A stretch of 64,000 nt of DNA from Cognatundibacterium squillarum (GTDB taxonomy: Bacteria > Pseudomonadota > Gammaproteobacteria > Burkholderiales > Burkholderiaceae_D), in NCBI RefSeq assembly GCF_014652435.1, contig NZ_BMYU01000003.1, positions 310,001 through 374,000 of the forward strand, given 5' to 3'. Made by a program: the position numbers and the translations under genes. Positions 21,647-31,389 of this stretch are shown here, piece by piece (position 1 is the stretch's first letter; every line of letters begins with the position of its first letter). The notes beneath the pieces were generated by a model. It was not told the origin of the DNA. It ran no database searches and saw only the letters and a list, made by a program, of their open reading frames with translations.

Positions 21647-21929
21647 ACCCGTTCTCCCTGCAAATGTATGCTGTTGTGTAGTCTGCCCTGTTGCAGACCA
21701 GCCTGTCAGCATAACAAGCTGCGCCAGCCTGTCCAGATACAGATAGCCCCGCCGGATCTGCGACAGTGCTGCGAAGCGCTGAAAACACCGGAAAATGGAC
21801 TGAAATGCGGATTCCGGTCACAAAAAAAGCAGACGTCCGCGAATTCTCTGGCTGAGCGGGCAGGTACCAAATCGCAATCGGCACAATCACAGGCATACAG
21901 ATGCCGGTCGGTCACAACTGTTCAGGCAT

Positions 21930-21959
21930 AAAAAAACCGCCGGACACAGGCCGGCGGTT
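21930..21959 (-). terminator. Terminator of the branched-chain-type ABC transporter operon
   Basis: Nine-base-pair stem AACCGCCGG/CCGGCGGTT with a seven-base loop, followed on the minus strand by a seven-T run. It lies about 20 bases after the livM-like stop. Confidence 0.9.
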
Positions 21960-21980
21960 GCAGACGAATCAGCGGAACAA

Positions 21981-22961
21981 TCAGCCGGATGCGGCCGTTC
22001 TGCGAGACTGCCACCAGGCGACCAGCTCGCCCACCAGCCCGCGCCGGAACAGCAGCACGCACAGTACGAAGATCAGACCGAGCACCATGGTCACCGAATC
22101 ACCAAGGCTGCGGAACCATTCGATGCGGGTAAGATCTGCCAGCGCCATACCGATTTCGCCCATCTTGTCTTCCAGCGCAATGATCAGGATTGCACCGACC
22201 ACCGGCCCGGTCAGCGTGCCGACACCACCAACCAGCGTCATCAGCACTACCAGTCCGGACATCGTCCAGTGCACATCACTGAGCGTCGCAAAGCCGAGCA
22301 CCAGCGCTTTCAGCGCCCCTGCCAGCCCTGCCAGTGCCGCCGACAATACAAAGGCCAGCAGCTTGATCTGATCGGCATGAAAGCCCAGCGAAACCGCCCT
22401 CGCCTCGTTATCGCGCACTGCCTTCAGGACTTGCCCGAACGGCGAATGTACGATGCGCACGACCAGCAGAAATCCAGCCACCGTCAGCGCCAGCACCAGA
22501 TAATACAAATGCAAATCCTGACCCAGATCGATGAAGCCGAGCAGACGGCCACGCGGTATGCCCTGCAAACCATCTTCGCCACCAGTGAACTTCGCCTGCA
22601 GAAACACGAAATACAGCATCTGTGCCAGCGCCAGCGTAATCATGGTGAAGTAAATCCCCTGCCGCCGTATCGCCAGCCAGCCGACCACCAGCCCGGTCAG
22701 CGCCGCAAACAACACTGCCAGTACCAGCCCTGCCTCTACCGGTAATCCGGCATCGCGCATTGCCCAGCCAGCCACATAGGCCGCGCCGCCAAAGAATGCT
22801 GCGTGTCCAAACGAGTTCAGTCCGGTAAAACCCAGCAGTAAATTGAAAGCACAGGCGAACAGGCAGAAGCACAGCACCTTCATCAGAAACACCGGATACA
22901 GCAGCAAAGGCGCCAGCAACAAGCCACCCACAACCAGAACAGCAAAAAGTTTTTGTCGCAT
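21981..22961 (-). CDS. Branched-chain amino acid-type ABC transporter permease (LivM-like)
   Basis: 326-residue inner-membrane permease. It contains the LivM/LivH signature GFTGLNSFGHAAFFGGAAYVA and a C-terminal LTLVGGVGTLTGPVVGA. Last gene of a five-gene operon (ATPase, ATPase, binding protein, permease, permease), 10 bases after the other permease. The Liv family also carries other amides and acids, so the substrate is open. Confidence 0.92.
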   Translation of the reverse strand: MRQKLFAVLVVGGLLLAPLLLYPVFLMKVLCFCLFACAFNLLLGFTGLNSFGHAAFFGGAAYVAGWAMRDAGLPVEAGLVLAVLFAALTGLVVGWLAIRRQGIYFTMITLALAQMLYFVFLQAKFTGGEDGLQGIPRGRLLGFIDLGQDLHLYYLVLALTVAGFLLVVRIVHSPFGQVLKAVRDNEARAVSLGFHADQIKLLAFVLSAALAGLAGALKALVLGFATLSDVHWTMSGLVVLMTLVGGVGTLTGPVVGAILIIALEDKMGEIGMALADLTRIEWFRSLGDSVTMVLGLIFVLCVLLFRRGLVGELVAWWQSRRTAASG

Positions 22962-22971
22962 GGTGGTCTCC

Positions 22972-23856
22972 TTATTTCTCTTTGCCGAACAAACCGGCAG
23001 GCCGCACCAGCAACACCAGCGCCATGATGATGAAGACCACGGTCGAGGAAATTTCCGGATAAAAGACTTTGGTCAGACCTTCAATAACACCGAGCGCCAG
23101 ACCGGTCAGCACCGATCCGAGGATGGAACCCATGCCACCGATCACCACCACCGCGAATACCGTGATGATCAGATTCGAGCCCATCAGCGGCGATACCTGA
23201 ATCACCGGCGCTGCCAGCACACCGGCCAGCGCCGCCAGCGAGACGCCGAAACCATAGGTCAGCGTCACCATCAGCGGCACATTAATGCCGAAGGCTTCCA
23301 CCAGCCGCGGGTTTTCCGTACCGGCGCGCAGATAAGCACCGAGCCGGGTTTTCTCGATCAGGAACCAGGTGGAAAAGCAGACCACCAGCGATGCCACCAC
23401 CACCCAGGCGCGGTAGTTCGGCAGAATCATGAAGCCGAGATTGGTCGCGCCGCTCAGCGCTTCCGGCACCGAGTAAGGCTGACCGGAGACGCCGTACACC
23501 GAACGGAATGCGCCTTCCAGCATCAGCGTTAGACCAAAGGTCAGCAACAGGCCGTATAAATGATCCAGCTGATACAGGCGGCGCAGCATGGTGCGTTCGA
23601 TCAGCATGCCGAAGGCGCCGACCAGCAGCGGTGCCAGCACCAGCATCAGCCAGTAATTCAGTCCCAGATATTCCAGCCCCATCCAAGCCAGAAATGCACC
23701 GGCCATGTACAGAGCACCGTGCGCAAAGTTAATGACATTCAGCAAGCCAAAGATCACGGCCAGCCCGAGTGACAGCATCGCGTAAAACGAGCCATTGACC
23801 AGACCGAGCAATAACTGGCTCAGCAAAGCCTGTAAGGGAATCCCGAACAAATCCAT
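22972..23856 (-). CDS. Branched-chain amino acid-type ABC transporter permease (LivH-like)
   Basis: 294-residue permease with the family stretch GLVNGSFYAMLSLGLAVIFG followed by LLNVINFAHGALYMAGAFLAW, and a C-terminal VIGGMGSILGSVLTGL. I use the ATG at 23856 (MDLFGIPLQ), with GGAG upstream, rather than one 14 codons earlier whose leading residues are not family-like. It pairs with the following permease in a heterodimer. Confidence 0.92.
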   Translation of the reverse strand: MDLFGIPLQALLSQLLLGLVNGSFYAMLSLGLAVIFGLLNVINFAHGALYMAGAFLAWMGLEYLGLNYWLMLVLAPLLVGAFGMLIERTMLRRLYQLDHLYGLLLTFGLTLMLEGAFRSVYGVSGQPYSVPEALSGATNLGFMILPNYRAWVVVASLVVCFSTWFLIEKTRLGAYLRAGTENPRLVEAFGINVPLMVTLTYGFGVSLAALAGVLAAPVIQVSPLMGSNLIITVFAVVVIGGMGSILGSVLTGLALGVIEGLTKVFYPEISSTVVFIIMALVLLVRPAGLFGKEK

Positions 23857-23987
23857 TGATGCACCATCTCCGTCGTGCACAATCTGCGACTTGTACACAG
23901 CCGCAGATTGTCAGATTAAAAACACTCTCAGATCAGCCGCTTCTCCCCGCCGCACTGCGTTTCACGGCGCAACGGGGATAAGCCGGA

Positions 23988-25196
23988 TTATTTCCACAGG
24001 CTGCATTTGGATTCTGCTTTGGTGGTGAACGCCTGTTCACCCGGAATGGTCTGGATCACTTTGTAGTAATCCCACGGTTCTTTGGATTCTGATTGCGGTT
24101 TCACCTGCATCAGATACATATCCTTGATCACACTGCCGTCGGCGCGCAGATATCCATCGCGGATATAAAAGTCTTTGAATTTCATGCTGCGCAGTTTGGC
24201 CATCACTTTCTCCGTATCATCCGAACCGGCCGCTTTAACGGCGTTCAGGTATTGCATGGTGGCGGAGTAATCAGCAGCCTGCAGACTGGATGGCATTTTT
24301 TTCATCTTTTCGAAATAACGGCGCGCCCAAGCGCGGGCTTCCGGTGTCTGGTTCCAGTACCAGCTGTCGGTCAGATACATGCCCTGCGTTGCGTTCAGCC
24401 CTAAGGAACGGATATCGTTAATGAACATCAGCAAACCGGCCAGCTTCATGGTTTTGGTCACGCCGAATTCATTTGCCGCTTTGACTGCATTGATCGTGTC
24501 ACCACCGGCATTGGCGAGACCCAGAATCTGGGCTTTGGATGCCTGCGCCTGTAACAGGAAGGACGAAAAATCTGAAGCAGACAAAGGATGTTTGACGGTG
24601 CCGGACACTGTGCCGCCGTTCGCTTTGACAACTTTCGCAGTATCCGATTCCAGCGCCGCACCAAACGCGTAATCCGCGGTCAGGAAATACCAGGACTTAC
24701 CGCCCTGCTTCACCACCGCAGCACCCGTGCCCTTAGCCAGTGCGACAGTGTCGTAGGCGTAATGCAGGGTGTAAGGCGAACACTCTTCATTGGTCAGCAC
24801 CGCAGTACCGGCACCGATGGAAATGAACGGACGTTTTTTCTCGGCCGCGATTTTTGCCATCGACAAAGCTGCACCCGAGTTGGTACCGCCGATCAGCATA
24901 TCCACACCTTCGCGGTCAAACCATTCACGCGCTTTGGATGCCGCGATATCGGCTTTGTTCTGGTGGTCGGCTGTGACTAATTCAATCTTTTTCCCCAGCA
25001 CCGTACCGCCAAAATCTGCAATCGCCATGCGGATCGCTTCTGCGCCGCCCTTACCGTCAATATCGGAATACACGCCGGATACGTCGGTGATAAAGCCGAT
25101 TTTCACCACATCACCGGATACCTGCGCCTGTGTGCTGGCATGCACACTGAGAGTGGCCGCGACGGCCAGGCTGAGAACTTTCCATTGCAGTTTCAT
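23988..25196 (-). CDS. Periplasmic substrate-binding protein of the ABC transporter
   Basis: 402-residue class of Liv/urea/amide-binding proteins. A signal peptide (MKLQWKVLSLAVAATLSVHASTQA) precedes the mature N-terminus VSGDVVKIGFITDVSGVYSD. The GGTNSGAALSMAKIAAEKK motif follows. Start at 25196 with GGAG at good spacing; the 13 codons upstream are not signal-like. It lies between the LivF-like ATPase and the LivH-like permease. Ligand cannot be deduced; neighbours suggest a carboxylate or amino-acid-like compound. Confidence 0.92.
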   Translation of the reverse strand: MKLQWKVLSLAVAATLSVHASTQAQVSGDVVKIGFITDVSGVYSDIDGKGGAEAIRMAIADFGGTVLGKKIELVTADHQNKADIAASKAREWFDREGVDMLIGGTNSGAALSMAKIAAEKKRPFISIGAGTAVLTNEECSPYTLHYAYDTVALAKGTGAAVVKQGGKSWYFLTADYAFGAALESDTAKVVKANGGTVSGTVKHPLSASDFSSFLLQAQASKAQILGLANAGGDTINAVKAANEFGVTKTMKLAGLLMFINDIRSLGLNATQGMYLTDSWYWNQTPEARAWARRYFEKMKKMPSSLQAADYSATMQYLNAVKAAGSDDTEKVMAKLRSMKFKDFYIRDGYLRADGSVIKDMYLMQVKPQSESKEPWDYYKVIQTIPGEQAFTTKAESKCSLWK

Positions 25197-25250
25197 TTGC
25201 TGACTCCAGACTGGGTTAAACAAGAATGTGCACAAGCTGTGCGTTATGCA

Positions 25251-25272
25251 CAGTTGCCGCCGGCGGCAACTG
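25251..25272. other. Perfect 22 bp palindrome between the ATPase gene and the binding-protein gene
   Basis: CAGTTGCCGCC followed by its exact complement. In mRNA it would form an 11 bp stem between the LivF-like stop and the binding-protein start, a position where hairpins often protect or separate the abundant binding-protein message. No T-run follows. Confidence 0.6.
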
Positions 25273-25282
25273 CTTCAAAAAT

Positions 25283-25990
25283 TCAGACGCCGAGTAACTG
25301 ATGCAGGACGGGCATTTTTTCACTGAGCGCAGTTGCGGCAAACTGTTCGACGATGGTGCCGTGTTCCATCACATAAAAATGATCAGCCAGCGGCGCGGCA
25401 AAGCGGAAGTTCTGTTCCACCATCACAATGGTGTAACCCTGCTGCTTGAGCGTGGTGATCATGCGTGCCAGTGCCTGCACAATCACCGGCGCCAGCCCTT
25501 CCGAGATTTCATCCAGCAACAGCAAACGCGCTCCGGTACGCAGAATCCGCGCGACTGCCAGCATTTGCTGTTCTCCGCCGGACAAGCGCGTTCCCTGACT
25601 CTGACGTCGTTCGTACAGGTTAGGGAACATTGCATAAATTTCATCTAATGACATACCGGCCGTTTCACGTGAAACCCGTGGCGGCAGTAACAGATTTTCT
25701 TCAGCGGATAAGGATGAAAATATGCCGCGCTCTTCGGGGCAGTAGCCCACACCCAGATGCGCGATTTTGTGGGTCGCCAGATGGATGGCTTCCTGTCCGT
25801 GTATACGTACTGATCCGCTGCGGCGTCCGGTCAGCCCCATCACGGCACGTAAGCTGGTGGTGCGGCCCGCACCATTGCGCCCGAGCAGTGTTACCACCTG
25901 CCCGGCTTTTACCTGCATATTCACGCCATGCAGAATATGCGATTCACCATACCATGCCTGCAGATCGCGGATTTCCAGTGCATAGCTCAT
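25283..25990 (-). CDS. ABC transporter ATPase (LivF-like) with altered Walker A
   Basis: 235-residue ATP-binding subunit. The signature LSGGEQQMLAVARIL and Walker B LLLLDEISEGLAP are intact. The P-loop at 37-45 reads GRNGAGRTT, with Arg43 where the invariant Lys should be; I checked this against the nucleotides (CGC codon). The partner ATPase is normal, so this would be an asymmetric pair. The gene contains a parS core (25662-25675), and its start overlaps the upstream stop by four bases. Confidence 0.92.
   Translation of the reverse strand: MSYALEIRDLQAWYGESHILHGVNMQVKAGQVVTLLGRNGAGRTTSLRAVMGLTGRRSGSVRIHGQEAIHLATHKIAHLGVGYCPEERGIFSSLSAEENLLLPPRVSRETAGMSLDEIYAMFPNLYERRQSQGTRLSGGEQQMLAVARILRTGARLLLLDEISEGLAPVIVQALARMITTLKQQGYTIVMVEQNFRFAAPLADHFYVMEHGTIVEQFAATALSEKMPVLHQLLGV
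25661..25676. promoter_or_regulatory. parS-like site inside the LivF-like gene
   Basis: The 14-base core GTTTCACGTGAAAC is a perfect palindrome and matches parS; only the outermost base on each side differs. It lies about 5 kb from the consensus sites. Confidence 0.65.
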
Positions 25991-26760
25991 CCGTGTGCTC
26001 CCTGCAGTTCTGTATCGCTGCTGCCCATATACGCTTCCATCACACGCGGGTCAGCGGATACCTCGGCATAGCTGCCTTCCGCCAGTAATGCGCCGCGCTG
26101 CAATACCGAGATACGGTCACAGATACCGGACACCACCTGCATATTGTGTTCCACCATCAGGATGGTGCGGCCTTTGGACACGCGCTGTATCAGCTCAGTG
26201 ACGCGGTGTACATCTTCATGTCCCATGCCCTGCGTCGGTTCATCAAGCAGCATCAGTTCCGGCTCCATCGCCAGCGTGGTCGCGATTTCCAGCGCTCGCT
26301 TGCGGCCATACGGTAAGTCCACGGTTTTCACACCTGCCAGTGCCGCCAGATCCACGGTTTCCAGCAATGCCATCGCCTGTGCATCCCATTGTTTCAGCAC
26401 GTGGTCGCTGCGCCAGAACTGGAAGCTGCTGCCAAAGCGGCGCTGCAAACCGATACGCACATTCTCGAGCACGCTCAGATGCGGAAATACTGCCGAAATC
26501 TGAAATGAACGGATAATGCCCAGCCGCGCCACCTGTACCGGTGTCAGCCCGGTGATGTCACGTCCGTTGAATAAGATCTGGCCGGAAGTCGGTGCCAGAA
26601 AGCGGGTCAGTAAGTTGAAACAAGTCGTTTTACCGGCGCCGTTGGGGCCGATCAGCGCATGAATATGTCCGCGCCGGACTTGCAGATTGACTTCACTGAC
26701 GGCGGTGAATCCCTTGAATTCACGCGTCAGCTGACGGGTCTCCAGGATGACATCAGTCAT
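25987..26760 (-). CDS. ABC transporter ATPase (LivG-like)
   Basis: 257-residue ATPase, first gene of the transporter operon. Walker A GPNGAGKT at 38-45 is normal, the signature is LPYGRKRALEIA and Walker B is LMLLDEPTQGMGHED. It overlaps the LivF-like gene by four bases. The 272 bases upstream hold the likely promoter and a small hairpin at 26856-26881. Confidence 0.93.
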   Translation of the reverse strand: MTDVILETRQLTREFKGFTAVSEVNLQVRRGHIHALIGPNGAGKTTCFNLLTRFLAPTSGQILFNGRDITGLTPVQVARLGIIRSFQISAVFPHLSVLENVRIGLQRRFGSSFQFWRSDHVLKQWDAQAMALLETVDLAALAGVKTVDLPYGRKRALEIATTLAMEPELMLLDEPTQGMGHEDVHRVTELIQRVSKGRTILMVEHNMQVVSGICDRISVLQRGALLAEGSYAEVSADPRVMEAYMGSSDTELQGAHG

Positions 26761-26855
26761 CTTGTCTCCTTGTTGCGAACCACGAATGACAGCACTGAAC
26801 AGCGCTCAGACATCCTCAGTGCCTACCCACAACAATCACTCTCTGCGGAGTGTCC

Positions 26856-26881
26856 GGCATTCCGCGCAAAGCGGGAATGCC
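26856..26881. repeat. Small inverted repeat in the gap before the LivG-like gene
   Basis: GGCATTCC and GGAATGCC pair around a GC-rich loop. REP-like in look, with no second copy recognised in the window and no T-run. Confidence 0.35.
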
Positions 26882-27032
26882 CTCAGTAAGAAGTTTGAAA
26901 CCTGAAGCAAACGCCACACCCTTTACTGCCCCTGTACGCCGGAACAATCTGGGATGTGGCGTGAAAACCTTTGTTGATTATCCGGCATGTCACCGCATGC
27001 CGGTGCTGGTATTGCGTCAGAAACAACAATTT

Positions 27033-28667
27033 CTATGCGCCGGACAACACATCCTGCAACATCATTTGTGCGGCTTTTTCCGCAATCATCAGCGTCGGTG
27101 AATTGGTGTTACCGGAAGTAATCTGCGGCATTACCGATGCATCCGCGATACGCAAACCACGCAAGCCGCGCACCCTTAAGCGACTGTCAGTGACCGCCTG
27201 CGCATCATCTGCTTTGCCCATGCGGCAGGTGCCGGACGGATGAAAAATCGTCGTGCCGATCTCACCGGCGGCATGCTGCAATTCCTGCTCAGTCTGACAA
27301 TGCAGACCGGGGCGTATCTCTTCCGGCTGATATGCCTGCAATGCCGGTGCTGCAACAATACGGCGCGTCAGACGTAATGCCTGTGCCGCCACCTGCCGGT
27401 CATATTCAGTACCCAAATAATTCGGCGCAATCTGCGGTGCCTGCTGCGGATCAGGGCTGCTGATCTGCACCGTCCCGCGTGACGTCGGACGCAAATGGCA
27501 AACGCTGGCGGTGAAGGCCGGAAACGGATGTAAAGGATCACCGAATTTATCCAGCGATAAAGGCTGCACATGATATTGCAAATCCGGTGTGGCTACCGAT
27601 GCATCTGAACGGGTGAACAAACCCAGCTGCGACGGTGCCATCGCCATCGGTCCGCTCTGGCGCAACAGATATTCCAGACCAATCGCCGCTTTATTCCACC
27701 AGTGCTGCGTTAATCCATTCAGGGTTGGCACGCCCTGCACCTTGTACACAGAACGCAATTGCAAATGATCCTGCAGGTTTTTCCCGACGCCCGGCAGCGT
27801 ATGCAGCGGCGTAACACCCGCCGCTTGCAGATGTGCCGGATCGCCGATACCGGATAATTGCAACAGTGCCGGACTGCCAATCGCGCCTGCTGCCAGCACG
27901 GTTTCGCGCCGTGCCTGCGCCTGCCAGCGTGTACCGCCGCCGGTGAACTGCACACCGGTACAACGGGTGGCATCGTTGACGTCATCGAACAATAAACGCT
28001 CTGCCTGACAGCCGGTCATGATGGTCAGATTCGGCCGGCGCGATGCTTCGCGCAAATAGGCTTTGGTGGTGTTCCAGCGTATACCGCGTTTCTGGTTCAC
28101 TTCAAAATACGCACTGCCTTCGTTATCGCCACGGTTAAAGTCTTCGGTGTAGGGAATACCGGTTTCAGCTGCCGCAGCACGGAAAGCATCGAGAATTTTC
28201 CACGACAGACGCTGCTTTTCCACGCGCCACGGCCCGCCGCTGCCATGCCAGCGATCTTCGCCACCATGATAATCTTCACTGAGACGGAACCATTCCAGTA
28301 CCTTATCCCAGCGCCAGCTGTCATCACCGCAAACATCTGCCCAGTGGTCGTAATCACTGGCTTGTCCGCGCATATAAATCATGCCGTTAATCGAGGAGCA
28401 GCCACCCAGCACTTTACCGCGCGGATATAACAGACTGCGCCCGTGTAAGCCCGGTTCAGCGGCGGTACGGTACATCCAGTCCGTGCGCGGATTGTTAATG
28501 CAGTACAGATAGCCGACCGGCACATGTATCCACAGATAATCATCCTTACCACCCGCTTCGATCAGCAATACTTCATGCTGCGGACTGGCGGATAAACGAT
28601 GCGCCAGCGCACAGCCGGCGGTACCGCCACCGACCACAATAAAGTCATAAATTCCGGCAGACTGCAT
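27033..28667 (-). CDS. GMC-family FAD-dependent alcohol/choline dehydrogenase
   Basis: 544-residue flavoprotein of the glucose-methanol-choline family. The FAD fold VVGGGTAGCALAHRL is near the N-terminus, the ribose-binding LIEAGG follows, then GGCSSINGMIYMRG. The active-site His is in FHPSGTCRMG, with the Asn partner in TSGNTNSPTLMIAEKAA. ATG 28667 has GGGAGA seven bases upstream. It is third in a row after mmsA-like and nitronate monooxygenase genes, which suggests it oxidises an alcohol feeding the same pathway (inference). Choline dehydrogenase is the usual automatic name, but no betB or betI lies nearby. Confidence 0.9.
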   Translation of the reverse strand: MQSAGIYDFIVVGGGTAGCALAHRLSASPQHEVLLIEAGGKDDYLWIHVPVGYLYCINNPRTDWMYRTAAEPGLHGRSLLYPRGKVLGGCSSINGMIYMRGQASDYDHWADVCGDDSWRWDKVLEWFRLSEDYHGGEDRWHGSGGPWRVEKQRLSWKILDAFRAAAAETGIPYTEDFNRGDNEGSAYFEVNQKRGIRWNTTKAYLREASRRPNLTIMTGCQAERLLFDDVNDATRCTGVQFTGGGTRWQAQARRETVLAAGAIGSPALLQLSGIGDPAHLQAAGVTPLHTLPGVGKNLQDHLQLRSVYKVQGVPTLNGLTQHWWNKAAIGLEYLLRQSGPMAMAPSQLGLFTRSDASVATPDLQYHVQPLSLDKFGDPLHPFPAFTASVCHLRPTSRGTVQISSPDPQQAPQIAPNYLGTEYDRQVAAQALRLTRRIVAAPALQAYQPEEIRPGLHCQTEQELQHAAGEIGTTIFHPSGTCRMGKADDAQAVTDSRLRVRGLRGLRIADASVMPQITSGNTNSPTLMIAEKAAQMMLQDVLSGA

Positions 28668-28686
28668 ACAGTTATCTCCCATTGCA

Positions 28687-29721
28687 TCAGGACGACGGAT
28701 GCATCAGTTGCTGCACCAGTTCTGCCGCCGGCAATCGCTGACAACGGGCGACACCCTGCCCCGCCCACAAGGACATCAGCTCCGGATTGTCATGACGTGC
28801 CGCCTCGGCGCGAATCGCGGTGGTCAGCGCATTCTGTACCGGATAAGCCGGAACCTGATCCGCATGCTTATCCAGCAAACGCATCAGCCGGTTATCCAGC
28901 CCGCGTGCCAGCCGACCGGAAATCGCGCGGGTCTGGCGTGTGGTATCGCTGCTGGCAGCCAGCAGGCGCTCTTTATACACTTCCGGAATACCGGACTCCT
29001 GACAGCACAGAAACGCCGTTCCGAGCTGCGCCAGCGCAGCGCCTTCCGCACGGATCTGCGCGATATCCTGTGCGGACATCAGGCCACCGGCGGCAATCAG
29101 CGGTATGCGGATATGCGGCAGACACTGCGCCAGTAATTCGTGCAAGCCCAGCGTTGCGGCTTCCTGCCTTCCGATAAACGTACCGCGATGTCCGCCCGCC
29201 TCCGTGCCTTGCAGACACACCGCATCAGCCCCCATCGCCTGCCAGACCTGCGCTTCCGCCAGCGTCGTGGCGGTTCCCACCACCAGAATACCGGCATCAT
29301 GCAAACGCTGAATCTGACTGCCATGCAGCACATCAAAGGTAAAACTGGCGACGGCTGGTCGCGCGGTAATCACCGCTTCCAGCTGCTCTTCAAAATCCAG
29401 ACACCAGCGCGCTGGTACCGGTACGCTGTCCCAACCAAGTTCATGACAAAACGGACGCAACAGGGCGCGCGCAGCTTCCACATCCTCGTCTGCCGGACGC
29501 GGGCGACAGAGGACGAATAAATTAATGGCGAAAGGCTTATCCGTCAGGCGACGAATCAGTTCTGCCTGCTCGATAATCGCCAGCGGCGGCAGCAATGCAG
29601 CCGCCAGCGAGCCCAGCCCGCCAGCCTGTGATACTGCCGCCACCAGCTCCGGTGTGGTTGCACCACCCGCCATCGGTGCCTGAATCAGCGGCAGCGGGCA
29701 CAGCGAAAGAAAGTCCTGCAT
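28687..29721 (-). CDS. Nitronate monooxygenase (class I type)
   Basis: FMN-dependent enzyme that oxidises alkyl nitronates. The 344-residue TIM barrel shows the class I signature QAPMAGGATTPELVAAVSQAG, then NLFVLCRP and the phosphate-binding GTEAGGHRGTFIG, and IPLIAAGGL. Known class I members act on propionate-3-nitronate and produce malonate semialdehyde plus nitrite or nitrate. CGGAG lies before the ATG. It sits 53 bases after the semialdehyde dehydrogenase gene and 19 before the GMC gene, so the three form an operon. Confidence 0.9.
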   Translation of the reverse strand: MQDFLSLCPLPLIQAPMAGGATTPELVAAVSQAGGLGSLAAALLPPLAIIEQAELIRRLTDKPFAINLFVLCRPRPADEDVEAARALLRPFCHELGWDSVPVPARWCLDFEEQLEAVITARPAVASFTFDVLHGSQIQRLHDAGILVVGTATTLAEAQVWQAMGADAVCLQGTEAGGHRGTFIGRQEAATLGLHELLAQCLPHIRIPLIAAGGLMSAQDIAQIRAEGAALAQLGTAFLCCQESGIPEVYKERLLAASSDTTRQTRAISGRLARGLDNRLMRLLDKHADQVPAYPVQNALTTAIRAEAARHDNPELMSLWAGQGVARCQRLPAAELVQQLMHPSS

Positions 29722-29774
29722 GATGTCTCCGAATTGTTAGGATTGTGGTTAAGCCATGCAAACGACAAGAACAA

Positions 29775-31262
29775 TTACTTCGCCACCGGCATCGTAAATT
29801 CTGCCCCTTTTGCGATGCTGTCCGGCCAGCGCTGCATCACCGATTTATAGCGGGTATAAAAGCGCACACCGTCTTCGCCGTAAGCATGCAGATCACCGAA
29901 CAGCGAGCGTTTCCAGCCACCAAAGGAATGCCATGCCATCGGCACCGGAATAGGGACATTCACACCCACCATACCGACCTGTACACGGCGGCTGAATTCA
30001 CGAGCGGTATTACCATCCGAGGTAAATAAAGAAACGCCGTTACCAAACTCGTGCAGGTTAATCAGTTCCAGCGCAGCGGCAAAATCCGGTACACGTACCA
30101 CGCACAATACCGGTCCGAAAATTTCTTCACGGTGGATGGTCATGCCTTCTCTGACATGATCAAACAAGGTGCCGCCGAGGAAAAATCCCTGCTCATGTCC
30201 GGCGACAGTCAGTTCGCTGCCATCCACCAGACATTGCGCACCTTCTTCTTTTCCTTTCTGAATATACGACTTAATTTTTTCTTTATGTGCAGCTGTAATG
30301 ACAGGTCCCATTTCGGATTGTTCATCCATGCCATTACCGATGCGTAAGGCTTTTACGCGCGGAATCAGCGCCTGTACCAGATCATCGGCAACAGCGCCGA
30401 CAGCCACTGCCACCGAGATCGCCATACAGCGTTCACCGGCAGAACCGTAAGCTGCACCCATCAGTGCATCGACTGCCTGTTCCAGATTCGCATCCGGCAT
30501 CACGACCAGATGGTTTTTCGCGCCGCCAAGTGCCTGTACCCGTTTTCCGTGACGTGTTCCTTCTGAATAAATATATTCAGCAATCGGTGTGGAACCGACG
30601 AAGGATAAGGCCGCCACCTGCGGATGACTGATCAAACGGTCAACTGCGGTTTTATCGCCCTGCACTACATTGAACACACCGTCCGGTAAGCCAGCCTGTT
30701 TCAGCAAGCGGGCAATCAGTAAAGAACAGGAAGGATCACGTTCGGATGGTTTCAGAATAAAACTGTTACCGGTGGCCAGCGCCAGCGGTGCCATCCACAT
30801 CGGTACCATGAAAGGAAAATTAAACGGCGTGATACCCGCCGTCACCCCCAGCGGCTGGCGCAGGTTGTAGTTATCAATACCACCGCCGATATTGTCGGAA
30901 AACTGGGTTTTCAGCAGTTGCGGCATACCGCAGGCAAATTCCACCACTTCGATGCCGCGCGTCACTTCACCCATCGCATCAGAAAATACCTTGCCGTGTT
31001 CTGCGGTAATCAGTGCCGCAATTTCGCGGTGATGCTGATCGAGTAATTCTTTAAAACGGAACATCACCCGTGCACGACGCAGCGGCGCGGTTTCTGCCCA
31101 TTCCGGTGCAGCAGCTGCCGCTGCCGCAATCGCCTGATCAACGATGGCGGTGTCTGCCAGTACCACCTGTTCTGTGACCTGACCGGTGGCCGGGTTATAC
31201 ACAGGCTGGCAGCGGCTGCCTTCCGGTACCAGTGTTTGTCCGTTAATCCAGTGTCCTATCAT
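29775..31262 (-). CDS. mmsA: CoA-acylating methylmalonate-semialdehyde dehydrogenase
   Basis: 495-residue ALDH-superfamily enzyme that converts methylmalonate or malonate semialdehyde to propionyl- or acetyl-CoA with loss of CO2. Catalytic Cys279 is in GSAGERCMA. The usual ALDH general base Glu is replaced by Asn250 in GGAKNH, a mark of this CoA-acylating branch. ATG 31262 has AAGGAG and is preferred over upstream in-frame starts. It is divergent from a LysR gene 127 bases away and leads an operon with nitronate monooxygenase and GMC genes; a valine-catabolism role is the alternative. Confidence 0.95.
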   Translation of the reverse strand: MIGHWINGQTLVPEGSRCQPVYNPATGQVTEQVVLADTAIVDQAIAAAAAAAPEWAETAPLRRARVMFRFKELLDQHHREIAALITAEHGKVFSDAMGEVTRGIEVVEFACGMPQLLKTQFSDNIGGGIDNYNLRQPLGVTAGITPFNFPFMVPMWMAPLALATGNSFILKPSERDPSCSLLIARLLKQAGLPDGVFNVVQGDKTAVDRLISHPQVAALSFVGSTPIAEYIYSEGTRHGKRVQALGGAKNHLVVMPDANLEQAVDALMGAAYGSAGERCMAISVAVAVGAVADDLVQALIPRVKALRIGNGMDEQSEMGPVITAAHKEKIKSYIQKGKEEGAQCLVDGSELTVAGHEQGFFLGGTLFDHVREGMTIHREEIFGPVLCVVRVPDFAAALELINLHEFGNGVSLFTSDGNTAREFSRRVQVGMVGVNVPIPVPMAWHSFGGWKRSLFGDLHAYGEDGVRFYTRYKSVMQRWPDSIAKGAEFTMPVAK

Positions 31263-31389
31263 CCGAGTTCTCCTTGCTGTTATCCGGTTGAGCTTACGCA
31301 AAGGCTTAACAGAAATCCAATCAGTCTTTATCAATGAACATATAAAACATGCTTATAATTACCAAAAAGATACTTTTAACAGGATAACA
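31263..31389. promoter_or_regulatory. Divergent promoter/operator region, mmsA-like operon and lysR
   Basis: AT-rich 127-base gap. A dyad TTTAT-N10-ATAAA at 31327-31346 resembles LysR-type T-N11-A operators. Position suggests that the LysR protein controls both directions; this is inference. Confidence 0.4.

Noticed and set aside
21786-21830. Possible third copy of the GEP-x-FLPTTAG repeat on the minus strand
   Set aside because: Only the CCGCATTT part and some residues agree; too weak to call.
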